Source: an uncultured Granulosicoccaceae bacterium (lineage in GTDB: Bacteria; Pseudomonadota; Gammaproteobacteria; Granulosicoccales; Granulosicoccaceae). From it: 37,176 nucleotides of DNA. Every line of letters begins with the position of its first letter. Position 1 is the first letter of the stretch. Below are positions 1 through 8,750 of the stretch, in pieces. The translations under genes were made by a program, and so were the position numbers. Under the pieces are notes generated by a model that saw only the letters and a program-made list of their open reading frames with translations, had not been told where the DNA came from and searched no databases. The stretch is taken from the NCBI GenBank assembly GCA_938020525.1, contig CALIHW010000174.1:1-37176 (forward strand). The letters run 5' to 3'.

Positions 1-1
1 T

Positions 2-181
2 TCAGACGGCAGCTATGGCATCAAAGAAGGCTTGATCTACAGCTTCCCTGTGACCTGTAAAGGCGGTGGCGAGTGGGAAATTGTACAAGGTCTGGAAGTC
101 GGTGACTTCATCCAGGGAAAGATGAAAGAAAGCGAACAGGACCTGATTGAAGAAGCAGACGCTGTAAAGGAAATGGTTTAG
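2..181 (+). CDS. mdh: malate dehydrogenase, C-terminal 59 residues (partial)
   Basis: The window opens inside this gene. The open frame from base 2 ends at TAG 179-181 and gives the end of an NAD-dependent malate dehydrogenase, which interconverts malate and oxaloacetate in the TCA cycle. Recognisable blocks are [18 protein letters not shown] and the following [13 protein letters not shown], which match the substrate-domain C-terminus of the cytosolic proteobacterial enzyme (roughly the last fifth of a protein of about 325 residues). The catalytic His and NAD-binding half lie to the left of the window. A strong terminator follows 12 bases later, so this is the end of its transcription unit. 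The family is fairly certain despite the short stretch; the 5' end cannot be judged. Confidence 0.85.
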   Translation, partial: SDGSYGIKEGLIYSFPVTCKGGGEWEIVQGLEVGDFIQGKMKESEQDLIEEADAVKEMV

Positions 182-193
182 TAAGGTTGTATC

Positions 194-228
194 AACGGTC
201 TGTGCAACTATGCGCAGACCGTTTTATT
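194..228 (+). terminator. Rho-independent terminator of mdh
   Basis: A 12-bp stem (AACGGTCTGTGC, 194-205, with GCGCAGACCGTT, 212-223, containing one G-T pair) encloses a 6-base loop and runs into TTTTATT. Position and T-tract fit termination of mdh. Confidence 0.85.
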
Positions 229-306
229 CAATTGCTCTATCGCAGTTGATAACCTTATGTAATTGGACCATGCTCCGTATATCATCAGCCACAAGTAATA
301 TAAAGT

Positions 307-504
307 AAGCTAAAAGAAACCCCGAACAGACATTCTTCCTGGGATTAATAAAACTGGGGTGAATACAAAGCGTAGTTTGCTTTGCAAGAGGGGTGCTGAC
401 TGTAACTAGAGGGTGTCACAACCCTGAGTTCGCTTTACTTTAGCTTGTGAGATTTAGTGCTTAACCTATCATGAGTAACCGCAAAATCAACGGCATGGCA
501 AAGC
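307..504. repeat. Tandem repeat unit A (diverged copy of 505-760)
   Basis: This unit and the next begin with the same block (AAGCT, then AAGAA, then CCCCGAACAGAC) and stay alignable through the hairpin CAAAGC-GTAGTTT-GCTTTG (366-384), the trailer CAAGAGGGGT, TGTAACTA, GAGGGTGTCACAACC, the TTAGCTTGTG block and then the last codons of msrQ. Compared with unit B, unit A lacks a module of about 63 bp (roughly 595-655), and its first hairpin has degraded (the CTCCC arm is interrupted by an A+T-rich insertion near 339-353). The gap 182-702 holds no convincing gene. Confidence 0.8.
454..504 (-). pseudogene. Fossil of the msrQ 3' end (about 16 codons)
   Basis: Read on the minus strand, this stretch gives FAMPLILRLLMIG and a stop, which lines up with the true MsrQ C-terminus FALLLIWRFFRMIKR (703-753). 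The DNA is about three-quarters identical with one small indel close to the stop. No start or upstream coding sequence is attached, so it cannot be a gene. It is a remnant carried along by the tandem duplication. Confidence 0.7.
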
Positions 505-702
505 AAGCTTAAAGAACCCCGAACAGACTTTCTCCCTGGGGAGAATACAAAGCGTCGTTTGCTTTGCAAGAGGGGTGACGACTGTAACTACAAGGCTGTG
601 ACTAACTTACGTAAGCGTCATTCCCCTCCCCGGCGCTTAGACGCCGACCCTCCCTTCGGAGGGTGTCACAACCTTGCGTGCGCTTTATCTTAGCTTGTGT
701 GT
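505..702. repeat. Tandem repeat unit B, abutting msrQ
   Basis: The intact unit of the pair. It contains hairpin 1 TTCTCCCTGGGGAGAA (530-545), hairpin 2 CAAAGC-GTCGTTT-GCTTTG (548-566), the trailer CAAGAGGGGTGACGAC, a 46-bp double-hairpin module, and then GAGGGTGTCACAACC and TTAGCTTGTG up to the msrQ stop. Homology with unit A continues about 50 bp into msrQ. On the msrQ strand the whole block is its 3' untranslated region. Confidence 0.8.
624..669. repeat. 46-bp double-hairpin module, copy 1
   Basis: The sequence contains GGCG-CTTAGA-CGCC (631-644, a 4-bp stem) followed by CCCTCC-CTTC-GGAGGG (648-663) and TGTCA. A second copy with the same GCGCTTAGACGCCGACCCT core lies at 36891-36937. It is present in unit B and absent from the homologous place in unit A, so it behaves like a small separately inserted module. 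Confidence 0.7.
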
Positions 703-1350
703 TTAGCGCTTGATCATCCTGAAAAACCGCCAAATCAGCAGCAAGGCAAATGCACCAAGATATATTGATGGTTCCAATAGCTCGCTCGCCCTCACCTGCC
801 AGATAAAGTGCACCAAAGCCAATAACACTAAAAGATAAATCCAATTGTGCAAAGACTTCCATCGACTCCCAAGCTTACGCACGGCAAACCGATTCGATGT
901 TAGCGCAAGAAACAGCAAGCCGATCCAGGCAATAATCCCGACTGTTATAAACATGTTCTCTACGATAGCGCTCAAGGCATCACCAAGATCCAGACCTTGA
1001 TCGAGTACCACCCAGACAGCCAAATGTACGGTTGTATAGAAAAAAGCGAACAATCCAAGCATTCTTCTAAGTTTCGCAACCGTCGCCCATTTGAAAATAA
1101 ACTGTATCGGTGTGACACAAAGAGTGATCAGAAGCATACGCAAGCCCCACTCACCCGAAATCAGAAGCAGTGCCTCAACCGGATCAACGAACTTGTTTGT
1201 CATCACCCCTGCCACTGCCATGAAAAACGGCACAAGGCAGAGAATGAAAACTGCGGGCTTTAACAACAGCTTACTCATATTGAAGCTTGCCTGAATAATG
1301 CTTGCCCGAGAAAGCGTTACACCTTTAGCGGAGGCAGCACGTGTGTTCAT
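703..1350 (-). CDS. msrQ: MsrQ, heme-binding membrane subunit of the methionine sulfoxide reductase system
   Basis: A 215-residue integral membrane protein of the YedZ/MsrQ family. It passes electrons from the quinone pool through b-type heme to the periplasmic reductase MsrP, which repairs oxidised methionines in envelope proteins. About six hydrophobic helices are visible. Candidate heme histidines lie in FYTTVHLAVWVV and in the pair LHNWIYLL and LALVHFIW. The ATG at 1350 is preceded by GGGAGG seven bases upstream. The internal ATG at 1278 (MSKLLLKPAVF) looks more like the usual family start but has a poor ribosome site, so the longer form was chosen. It lies 49 bases downstream of msrP in the same operon. 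Its 3' end abuts a repeat that also contains a fossil copy of its last codons. Confidence 0.9.
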   Translation of the reverse strand: MNTRAASAKGVTLSRASIIQASFNMSKLLLKPAVFILCLVPFFMAVAGVMTNKFVDPVEALLLISGEWGLRMLLITLCVTPIQFIFKWATVAKLRRMLGLFAFFYTTVHLAVWVVLDQGLDLGDALSAIVENMFITVGIIAWIGLLFLALTSNRFAVRKLGSRWKSLHNWIYLLVLLALVHFIWQVRASELLEPSIYLGAFALLLIWRFFRMIKR

Positions 1351-1399
1351 AGTTTAGCCTCCCTTGTTGGGCATGCAAGAAAGCGAGCGACGAGCATGC

Positions 1400-2362
1400 T
1401 CAAAAGCTTTTCTTTAAGTCCATTCCCTCATATAGGCTTGCTACTTCATCCGCGTAGCCGTTAAACATTTCGGTTTCACGCTTTTCCGAAAACAAAGCAC
1501 TGAAACCACTGCTGTCGCTATCCAACCGCCGCTCTTTAGCTTGACTCCAGCGCGGATGACTAACCTGCGGGTTCACATTCGAGTAAAACCCGTACTCACG
1601 CGGTGCTGATTTATTCCAGCTGGTTGCAGGCTCTTCTTCAACAAAGTTGATAGCCACAATCGACTTAATACTTTTGAAGCCATATTTCCATGGCACAACC
1701 AATCTAAGAGGTGCACCGTTCTGGGCAGGAAGTTCCTTTCCATACAGCCCGACCGCCATCAGAGTTAACGGGTGCATCGCTTCATCAATACGCAATCCTT
1801 CGGCGTAGGGCCATTGCAGTATGGGATACTTCTGACCAGGCAATTTATCCGGATCATAAATTGTTTCAAACTGTACGTACTTGGCTTTGCTGTTCGGTTC
1901 AAAGCGCTTGAGTAAATCCGCCAAAGGAAACCCGACCCAAGGAATAACCATTGACCAGGCTTCTACACAACGAAGACGATAGATCCGTTCCTCGAAGGTG
2001 TGTGGCTTAAGAATATCTTCCAGTGCATAATTTCCGCCTTTCTCGCACTCACCACCAACCTCTACAGTCCAGGGTGTGGTTGCAAGCTTGTCAGCATTCT
2101 TTTTCGGATCACCTTTGTCTGTTCCAAGCTCATAAAAATTGTTGTAGGTGGTAGCCTGTTCAAAAGTCGTTCTTGTTTCATCTGTGCTGCCTGGCCACTG
2201 AGCCAGATCTTTAAATTCCGGTGCCGCTGCATGCAGCTGTTCCGGCATCATTATTCCAGTGCCGGCAGCCCCTAGACCGAGACCGGCGGCTTGCAAGATC
2301 ACCCGTCGTTGTCGAAACACACTTTCGGGGGTTATTTCAGATGATCTGATTTTCTTAGCCAT
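1400..2362 (-). CDS. msrP: MsrP, periplasmic molybdopterin methionine sulfoxide reductase
   Basis: A 320-residue YedY/MsrP-type enzyme that reduces both stereoisomers of methionine sulfoxide in periplasmic proteins. The N-terminus carries a Tat signal: [18 protein letters not shown] (from about residue 18) is a twin-arginine motif followed by a hydrophobic stretch. The sulfite-oxidase-type molybdopterin fold follows, with the molybdenum ligand Cys132 in [11 protein letters not shown] and further family blocks such as [14 protein letters not shown]. Length is normal for the family. It is the first gene of the msrP-msrQ operon, and its promoter should lie in the divergent gap 2363-2634. HOCl- or copper-responsive regulators control this system in some bacteria, but none is visible here. 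Confidence 0.93.
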   Translation of the reverse strand: MAKKIRSSEITPESVFRQRRVILQAAGLGLGAAGTGIMMPEQLHAAAPEFKDLAQWPGSTDETRTTFEQATTYNNFYELGTDKGDPKKNADKLATTPWTVEVGGECEKGGNYALEDILKPHTFEERIYRLRCVEAWSMVIPWVGFPLADLLKRFEPNSKAKYVQFETIYDPDKLPGQKYPILQWPYAEGLRIDEAMHPLTLMAVGLYGKELPAQNGAPLRLVVPWKYGFKSIKSIVAINFVEEEPATSWNKSAPREYGFYSNVNPQVSHPRWSQAKERRLDSDSSGFSALFSEKRETEMFNGYADEVASLYEGMDLKKSF

Positions 2363-2634
2363 ATCATGTCCGCGTCTGTATGCGATAAACCGAAATTCCG
2401 GATTATTCTCGCACGATTATTGAATTAGTTTTGGGCTGTCTGGATTTTCGCCAAAAAACCGACATCACAGCATTCTAATGATATTAGTTAACAATTTTAT
2501 AACAGATTGTGTGAGATTTTCGAATCCACTGCTAACCTTTAACTAAACCTCTAACCAAGTGGTAAACCAGTACCGCCTGAATCACGCCAGGCCCCAATCT
2601 AACTGGCAAAACTGGGTAACAGAAGCTTTCAATT
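2363..2634. other. Divergent intergenic region msrP / 696-aa gene
   Basis: 272 bases with no credible gene. An A+T-rich core (about 2475-2515, including TTAGTTAACAATTTTATAAC) is the likely promoter area for one or both genes. I could not assign clear -35/-10 pairs or an operator. Confidence 0.4.
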
Positions 2635-4725
2635 ATGACAACAGTAGCGGCAAACAGTTTCTCTTCATCACACCTCACTCTGAATAACCGTGACTCCGGT
2701 ACACGTCGCGATGTCAGAAGCGCGACACAGTTAACTCGCTTGCAACGCACCGGCAACCTGACAGACTGGAAAAGCACTTACGCTGACGTGCAACTTCTGC
2801 CCGTCTCATGCATCGACAGTTATACGAATCTGGTCATCGACGGTAACCCGGTTCCACTTCTTCCAGCGGATAACAGCTCAGTTCAGTTTCCTGCTAACGG
2901 TGAGCATTCTGTTCTGGTTACCAGACACCCGACAGAAAAACTACGCCTGCGTTGCAGAAAGCTCGAAGTAGAATCGTCACCGAATAATAATACAGCGCAT
3001 TACAAATTGTTTCTGGCAGCAGGCTTTGTCGCATACCAGTCTCTTGGTGAAACCAAACGGGCACCAATTTTATTAATACCAATCACCATAGAACGCATGC
3101 GCGGCAGAGACAGTCATTACGCAATCAAATACCAGAACGGAGCACGTCTACACGTAAACCCGCATGTCGCAGATTTGTGCAGCACACATCTTGAGCCATT
3201 GATAAAGCCATTTGAAAGCACAACTGACTTACGCGATTACCTTAGAAATATAAAATCCAAAGTACATAGCAACTTCAATTGCAAGATAACCGCAAATACC
3301 GGCCTTCTAAGTTTACAGTCAGACATTCTCAATAACCTAAGTCAGAAAGACATGGTTGATATTGAACTGGAACGCACCAAACCCGGCACTGAGTTCAGAC
3401 CACTACCAGCCACAACCAGGGAATTTGACCCACAACTGGCGATGCGGATTCTAAGATTCGTCGAACCTGAAGAACTCGTTACAGAGTTACATAACTTTTC
3501 AGGTCAGACTCAAAACACAAAAACGCCTGTAGATGACGTTGATCCTGACCTTGACGATGAAACTTTGGAGAAATACCACAACTGCGCTGGCTGGTTAATT
3601 GATGTTGGACTGGGTCACTGGAAGTTGAAACACATTGCAGCGCTACCTCGTCGGTTACGGACTATCGAATCGAGTATTAATAAGTTGCTTGCCAACAACG
3701 AATTCAATCGATTATTCCGCAATGAATACAGAACGGTAGACATGCTGTTTCGCTTAAATAAAGCGAAAGATAAAATTCTTAATGCACCACCTGAGATGCA
3801 ACACCACTCTATCTCTCTGCATGCCAATGCGAACACCAGATTGCTACTTCAGCAAGCAAAGATACAAGCGTCTTCAATCGAACATGAAATGGAAGTCATT
3901 GACGATACCTTTCACTTAAGTTCTGTGCCAAGCAGCAAGACATTACATAGATTGATCGAAATTATTTCCAGACGTGAAAGCGAATCTCAACTAGCTAACC
4001 CTGACTACTTCAGAGCAAGACGCAAGCTAAACGAAATACTCCGCTACCACAACGGCGTACTCACTGATGGTGATCTTGAGCGACTTAAAAGTCTTGCGAA
4101 GACATTGCAGTTTTCCGAGACCTTCAATGACGATCCTTACTACAAACGCCACTTCGGCTCCCTTTTTAAGGGTACCGACACCAACTGGCAAAGACTCGAT
4201 ACCGTCGTAAATTTCAATCACAGCTTATCATTGGAACTGGGCTCTTCACTGCTGGTTGCCCAATTCTCTGATGAGTGGGTATCATTCGAACGGGATTTCA
4301 GCAGCTTTGCACCAAACATTGAGTCTGCGGCAAGCAGTGCACATAAATTATGCGCGCTGATTCCGATGTTTATCGACAAAGAAACCAAACTCGATAAAGC
4401 CTCCCGGGTGGCAGAAAAATTCAGATGCCGAATTGATGTATGGCAGAAATACCTGCACAAGCACTTCGCAGATACTGAATTAACACCTATGCAATTACTT
4501 TCCAACATGGAACTCGGTGATCACAGCTACCCGACAGTAACTTTGTCACAACAACAGATAGATGAGCGAATATATCGTCACATAGTCGGACGCGGTCTCT
4601 CCAACGATTCAGTTGCCGCTACTGCAGACTGGCTGTTAAATGTCATTGTCGGCTTGCAGACAGACACTGCCACTGTACGTAGATTTCTCGACAAGGAAAC
4701 TGTGCTTCACCGCAGTCTGAGTTAA
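2635..4725 (+). CDS. Uncharacterised 696-aa protein with a DUF4011-like N-terminal region
   Basis: Soluble by appearance, with no signal peptide or membrane segment. Residues about 55-190 resemble the DUF4011 domain found at the front of large SF1 helicase proteins. The family pattern of a helical 'LxLAxGFxxY' block followed by 'R-APxLLIPxxxER' and 'N-P-x-L' is seen here as FLAAGFVAYQSLGE, KRAPILLIPITIERM and GARLHVNPHVADLC. The remaining 450 residues are charged and helical, with no Walker A, DExx, PD-(D/E)xK or Vsr-like motif visible. It therefore looks like a free-standing DUF4011-type protein without the helicase or nuclease that normally follows. The ATG at 2635 has no good Shine-Dalgarno. 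It is monocistronic and convergent with purL. The domain call is recollection-based and moderate; function is unknown. Confidence 0.5.
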   Translation: MTTVAANSFSSSHLTLNNRDSGTRRDVRSATQLTRLQRTGNLTDWKSTYADVQLLPVSCIDSYTNLVIDGNPVPLLPADNSSVQFPANGEHSVLVTRHPTEKLRLRCRKLEVESSPNNNTAHYKLFLAAGFVAYQSLGETKRAPILLIPITIERMRGRDSHYAIKYQNGARLHVNPHVADLCSTHLEPLIKPFESTTDLRDYLRNIKSKVHSNFNCKITANTGLLSLQSDILNNLSQKDMVDIELERTKPGTEFRPLPATTREFDPQLAMRILRFVEPEELVTELHNFSGQTQNTKTPVDDVDPDLDDETLEKYHNCAGWLIDVGLGHWKLKHIAALPRRLRTIESSINKLLANNEFNRLFRNEYRTVDMLFRLNKAKDKILNAPPEMQHHSISLHANANTRLLLQQAKIQASSIEHEMEVIDDTFHLSSVPSSKTLHRLIEIISRRESESQLANPDYFRARRKLNEILRYHNGVLTDGDLERLKSLAKTLQFSETFNDDPYYKRHFGSLFKGTDTNWQRLDTVVNFNHSLSLELGSSLLVAQFSDEWVSFERDFSSFAPNIESAASSAHKLCALIPMFIDKETKLDKASRVAEKFRCRIDVWQKYLHKHFADTELTPMQLLSNMELGDHSYPTVTLSQQQIDERIYRHIVGRGLSNDSVAATADWLLNVIVGLQTDTATVRRFLDKETVLHRSLS

Positions 4726-4762
4726 CTTTAAGCTTCTTTAGTACTAAGCTTGCCGAGTAGTT

Positions 4763-4788
4763 GCCTGAACAATTAGCCTGAACAATAA
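4763..4788. repeat. Tandem 13-mer between convergent genes
   Basis: GCCTGAACAATTA (4763-4775) is followed at once by GCCTGAACAATAA (4776-4788) and ends exactly at the purL stop codon. The 63-bp gap also has two AAGCTT sites flanking TTAGTACTA. No T-tract terminator is evident. Confidence 0.6.
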
Positions 4789-7700
4789 CTAAACCTGCGA
4801 AACCCAGAGCCTTGCGTTGCGGAACATCCGCAACCAGGGCCCGTCTTCCGGCCAGTCTGCAGAGCTGTAGGAATTCTGCACTGACCTAAAAACTCGTTCC
4901 GGGTGCGGCATCATAATATTAAAGCGCCCATCTTCATTACAAAGACCTGTAACCCCTTCTGCCGAACCATTCGGATTCAGTGGATAGCGCTCTGTCACCT
5001 TGCCAAGGTTATCTACGTAGCGCAGTGACACCTGCGAAGTCTTCAAAATATTACTTACCTTGCCTTCTCCATGCGCCACGGCAACAGGAATTCTCGAACC
5101 CTCCATGCCGGTAAATAAAATTGAGGCAGTGGACTGTACCTGTACGGTAGAGAATCTTGCTTCGTACTGCTCTGAAACATTACGTACAAAATCCGGCCAA
5201 TGTGCGGCACCCGGTATTAACTCACGGAGCTTCGACATCATCTGACAACCGTTACATACGCCCAGTGCAAATACATCAGGCCGTGCAAAATACTGCGCGA
5301 ACTGATCACGCGCGCGCTCGTTGTGCAGTATGGAGCTCGCCCAGCCACCACCGGCACCTAGTACATCACCATAGGAAAAACCGCCACACGCAGCAAGACC
5401 TGAAAATTCGTCAAGCGTTACACGGCCAGTAATGATGTCACTCATGTGCACATCAATGCTTTCAAAACCTGCCTTATCAAATGCCGCCGCCATTTCTACC
5501 TGGCCATTAACACCTTGCTCTCTCAATATCGCAATCTTTGGTCGGGTAGTGATAGTTGCAACAATATTATCGACAGGGTTATCAGACGGCTTATAGGTAA
5601 GTTCAGTTGTAATACCAGGGTCTTCAGCATCCGCAATTGTCTCAAACTCCTGCTGCGCACATGCTGGGTTATCCCGGTGTTGCTGCATTTTATAAGACGT
5701 TTCCCACCAAAGTCGCTTCAACTCAACAACAGATTTACTCAAAACTGTTTCATCAGCAACCGAGACAATAAGATCGGGTTCGTCTGTGACGGTACCGATT
5801 TCGGAAATCAGCTGCAGGATATCGTTTTTAGCAAACACTGCCTTCACAGATTCAAGATCAGAACGCCGTACCTGCAGTAAGACCCCAATCTCTTCACTGA
5901 ATAACACACCTGCAATACCATTGTCGCCCCCACTGTCAGAGAAAGAAATCTCTGCACCGCAGCCACCGGCAAAACACATCTCTGCGATTGCAGCAATGAC
6001 ACCCCCGTCAGAGCGGTCGTGACATGCCATCACCAAACCACTACGCATGAGTTCCTGAAGGCTGCTTATAAGCGCTTTAAACTCTATGACGTCATCTACG
6101 TCCGGACATTCGTTGCCTATCTGTCCATGTACCTGCGCAAATACTGAAGCACCCAGCCTGTTTTTCGACTTCCCAATATCTGCAAGCAGCAACACAGTAT
6201 CGGGCGTTTTGACTAATTGTGGCGTCACTGTTTTGCGTACATCGGCAACCTTGGAAAATGCTGTCACCACTAACGATAAAGGTGCGGTAACAGCTTTGTC
6301 CTGCCCATTCTCACTCCAGCGAGTTTGCATGGAGAGTGAATCTTTACCCACTGGAATAGACAGTCCTAACGGCACACAAAAATCACGCACCACTGCTTTC
6401 ACAGTGTCATACAGTGCCGCATCATCTACGTTCGCTGCAGCCATCCAGTTGGCAGACAGCTTTATGTCCTTGATATCTGCCACTGCCACCCCTGCAAGGT
6501 TGGTTAATGCTTCAGCAATAGCAATACGGCCAGATGCCTCAGGTGAGATAAGTGCTACCGGAGAGCGCTCTCCCATCGCCATTGCTTCACCTGTAAAACC
6601 ATCAAAGTCAGCCAGGGTAACCGCGCAATCTGCTACCGGCATCTGATAAGGCCCTACCAGTTGGTCTCGATGCACCAACCCGCCAACAGTACGATCACCA
6701 ATGGTTATCAGGAAGTTCTTCGACGCGACTGTGGGAGACTGCAGCACACGACGTAACGCCTTTTCTATACCCGTCTTTTCATTACTCGTCTTTTCATTAC
6801 TCATCTTTTCTGGGGCCACACTCGTCAGGTCAAGCGGAGCTTCGCAGTGTTTATTCCGTGACGTCTCGCGCTTCATGCGTGGCGGCTTGCCGAGCAATAC
6901 CTGCAGCGACATATCAACAGGTGGCTTGTTAAGCAATCTATCGGTCACGGTAAGATGTTTTTTGTTTGTTGCTACTCCTACAACCGCAAACGGACAACGT
7001 TCTCGGTCACACAGAGCAGTCAGTTCGGGTAACCTGTCAGCAGCCACTGCAAGTACATACCGCTCCTGCGATTCATTACACCAGATCTCCATCGGAGACA
7101 TGCCATGCTCGTCAATTAGAATCTCTCGCAGTTCAAACGTCGCACCACGATCGGCGTCGTGCACCAGTTCAGGCAGAGCATTTGATAACCCACCGGCACC
7201 GACATCATGCATGGATAGAATCGGTGAATTGTCGCCCAGAGAGACACAATGATTAATAACCTCCTGACAACGCCTTTGCATTTCAGGATTACCGCGTTGC
7301 ACTGATGCAAAATCCAGTGAGGCATCACTCTGCCCACTCGCCAGTGATGAAGCCGCACCACCCCCGAGCCCGATAAGCATCGCCGGCCCGCCCAGCACCA
7401 CAATCGCACTGCCATCCGGCACTGGTTTCTTATTAACATTCAGTGGCCGTATATTGCCCAGCCCACCGGCAATCATTATCGGTTTATGAAAACCGCTCCA
7501 GTGGGGCCCACTTTGCGCAGAATCTTCGACTGCCCCCACAGGCACTTCACTTTCAAAGGCGCGAAAGTAACCAGTTAAGTTAGGCCTGCCAAATTCATTG
7601 TTGAATGCCGCAGCACCGATCGGACCTTCCTGCATAATCTGAAAAGCAGACGCAATATGCTCAGGCTTACCCGCGTGCTGCTCCCATTGATGGGTAAATC

Positions 7701-8694
7701 CGGGTATGCGCAGATTCGACACACTGAATCCACACAAGCCAGCCTTCGGCTTAGCACCATTACCAGTCGCACCTTCATCACGTATTTCACCACCGGAGCC
7801 GGTTGCAGCCCCCGGAAACGGACTGATCGCTGTCGGGTGATTATGCGTCTCTACTTTAATCTGGATGTGAATCGGTTCTTCGGTATAACGGTATGAACCA
7901 CTGACAGGATCCGCCATGAATCGCTGGCCTTTTGAACCTTCTATCACCGCGGCGTTGTCGTCATAGGCAATCAGGGTGCCTGATGGCTGAGCCTTGTGAG
8001 TTTCTCTGATCATACCGAACAACGACGAGTCAGAAGGCTCACCGTCCACCACCCAGTCGGCGTTAAATATCTTATGTCTGCAGTGCTCCGAGTTGGCTTG
8101 CGCAAACATCATCAACTCTGCATCGGTAGGGTTTCGATTTATAGTTTTGAAACTCTCTACCAGATACTCTATCTCGTCATCTGATAGCGCAAACCCATAG
8201 GTGACGTTATCTTTCTTCAGCTGCTCAACACCACCATTCAACACATCTATTTCAAGCAAAGGTGCCGGGGCTTTATCCTCAAACAGAGATTCAGCACTAC
8301 TCGTATTACTCAGTACCATTTCAGTCATTCGATCGTAAAACAGCAGGTGAGCATTTTCTGCAATTCCACCCTCTGAAAACCAGGCAGTACCACGCTCTAT
8401 TCGAGATACTTCGGATAATCCGCAATTATGTGCAATATCTGTTGCCTTAGATGCCCATGGCGAGATCGTACCGGCGCGAGGTACGGTAATCAGGTCAGGT
8501 TGAATATCACCTACCGGATTCGCCGCAAGTAATTCCTGAAGCTTATCTGTGGTATCAGTCGATACACGTCCGTCTATAAAGTAGATATTTCGGGCAGATA
8601 AATTTTCAAACCCAGGTGACAGTTTGCGGCACTTGTCTAACAATGCCTCGACGCGAAATGCAGACAACGCACTGCCGCCAATCAGCACCAACAT
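4789..8694 (-). CDS. purL: Phosphoribosylformylglycinamidine synthase (FGAM synthetase)
   Basis: A 1301-residue single-chain PurL, the size typical of Gammaproteobacteria (about 1295). It converts FGAR, ATP and glutamine into FGAM in de novo purine synthesis. The first synthetase half has MMFAQANSEHCRHKIFNADW and VETHNHPTAISPFPGAATGS (ATP/Mg and FGAR contacts). The second half repeats the fold (VGKDSLSM, ACHDRSDGG). The C-terminal class I glutaminase has the nucleophile Cys in GVCNGCQMMS and the His/Glu pair in MMPHPERVF. The start at 8694 has AAGGAAC just upstream. One oddity is a short low-complexity insert after the first half, encoded by a 15-bp tandem repeat (6773-6810). It is monocistronic. 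A 15-bp inverted repeat at 8736-8750 lies in its leader. Confidence 0.97.
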   Translation of the reverse strand: MLVLIGGSALSAFRVEALLDKCRKLSPGFENLSARNIYFIDGRVSTDTTDKLQELLAANPVGDIQPDLITVPRAGTISPWASKATDIAHNCGLSEVSRIERGTAWFSEGGIAENAHLLFYDRMTEMVLSNTSSAESLFEDKAPAPLLEIDVLNGGVEQLKKDNVTYGFALSDDEIEYLVESFKTINRNPTDAELMMFAQANSEHCRHKIFNADWVVDGEPSDSSLFGMIRETHKAQPSGTLIAYDDNAAVIEGSKGQRFMADPVSGSYRYTEEPIHIQIKVETHNHPTAISPFPGAATGSGGEIRDEGATGNGAKPKAGLCGFSVSNLRIPGFTHQWEQHAGKPEHIASAFQIMQEGPIGAAAFNNEFGRPNLTGYFRAFESEVPVGAVEDSAQSGPHWSGFHKPIMIAGGLGNIRPLNVNKKPVPDGSAIVVLGGPAMLIGLGGGAASSLASGQSDASLDFASVQRGNPEMQRRCQEVINHCVSLGDNSPILSMHDVGAGGLSNALPELVHDADRGATFELREILIDEHGMSPMEIWCNESQERYVLAVAADRLPELTALCDRERCPFAVVGVATNKKHLTVTDRLLNKPPVDMSLQVLLGKPPRMKRETSRNKHCEAPLDLTSVAPEKMSNEKTSNEKTGIEKALRRVLQSPTVASKNFLITIGDRTVGGLVHRDQLVGPYQMPVADCAVTLADFDGFTGEAMAMGERSPVALISPEASGRIAIAEALTNLAGVAVADIKDIKLSANWMAAANVDDAALYDTVKAVVRDFCVPLGLSIPVGKDSLSMQTRWSENGQDKAVTAPLSLVVTAFSKVADVRKTVTPQLVKTPDTVLLLADIGKSKNRLGASVFAQVHGQIGNECPDVDDVIEFKALISSLQELMRSGLVMACHDRSDGGVIAAIAEMCFAGGCGAEISFSDSGGDNGIAGVLFSEEIGVLLQVRRSDLESVKAVFAKNDILQLISEIGTVTDEPDLIVSVADETVLSKSVVELKRLWWETSYKMQQHRDNPACAQQEFETIADAEDPGITTELTYKPSDNPVDNIVATITTRPKIAILREQGVNGQVEMAAAFDKAGFESIDVHMSDIITGRVTLDEFSGLAACGGFSYGDVLGAGGGWASSILHNERARDQFAQYFARPDVFALGVCNGCQMMSKLRELIPGAAHWPDFVRNVSEQYEARFSTVQVQSTASILFTGMEGSRIPVAVAHGEGKVSNILKTSQVSLRYVDNLGKVTERYPLNPNGSAEGVTGLCNEDGRFNIMMPHPERVFRSVQNSYSSADWPEDGPWLRMFRNARLWVSQV
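6773..6810 (-). repeat. In-frame 15-bp minisatellite inside purL
   Basis: GTCTTTTCATTACTC occurs twice in succession (6773-6787 and 6788-6802), followed by a partial third copy (ATCTTTTC). In the protein it reads EKMSN-EKTSN-EKTGI. The unit is a multiple of three, so copy-number changes keep the frame. It lies in the linker between the two synthetase halves. Confidence 0.75.
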
Positions 8695-8735
8695 GGATTG
8701 TTCCTTTATAAGAAGTAAGAAGAATCAGGGAGTGT

Positions 8736-8750
8736 GGTAACGGTGTTACC
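8736..8750. promoter_or_regulatory. Inverted repeat in the purL leader, possible operator
   Basis: GGTAAC-GGT-GTTACC is a perfect 6-bp inverted repeat about 45 bases upstream of the purL start. It does not resemble the PurR box of enteric bacteria (ACGCAAACGTTTGCGT). It could be an operator or a small hairpin. No regulator is known for it. Confidence 0.3.

Noticed and set aside
307-702. Considered a CRISPR array or integron attC cluster because of regularly spaced hairpins
   Set aside because: There are only two long diverged units, no short identical repeats with unique spacers, and no attC core sites.
2635-4725. Calling the 696-aa gene part of a defence island
   Set aside because: Only one domain resemblance supports it. 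The neighbours are housekeeping (msrPQ, purL), and there are no nuclease, methylase or other defence genes beside it.
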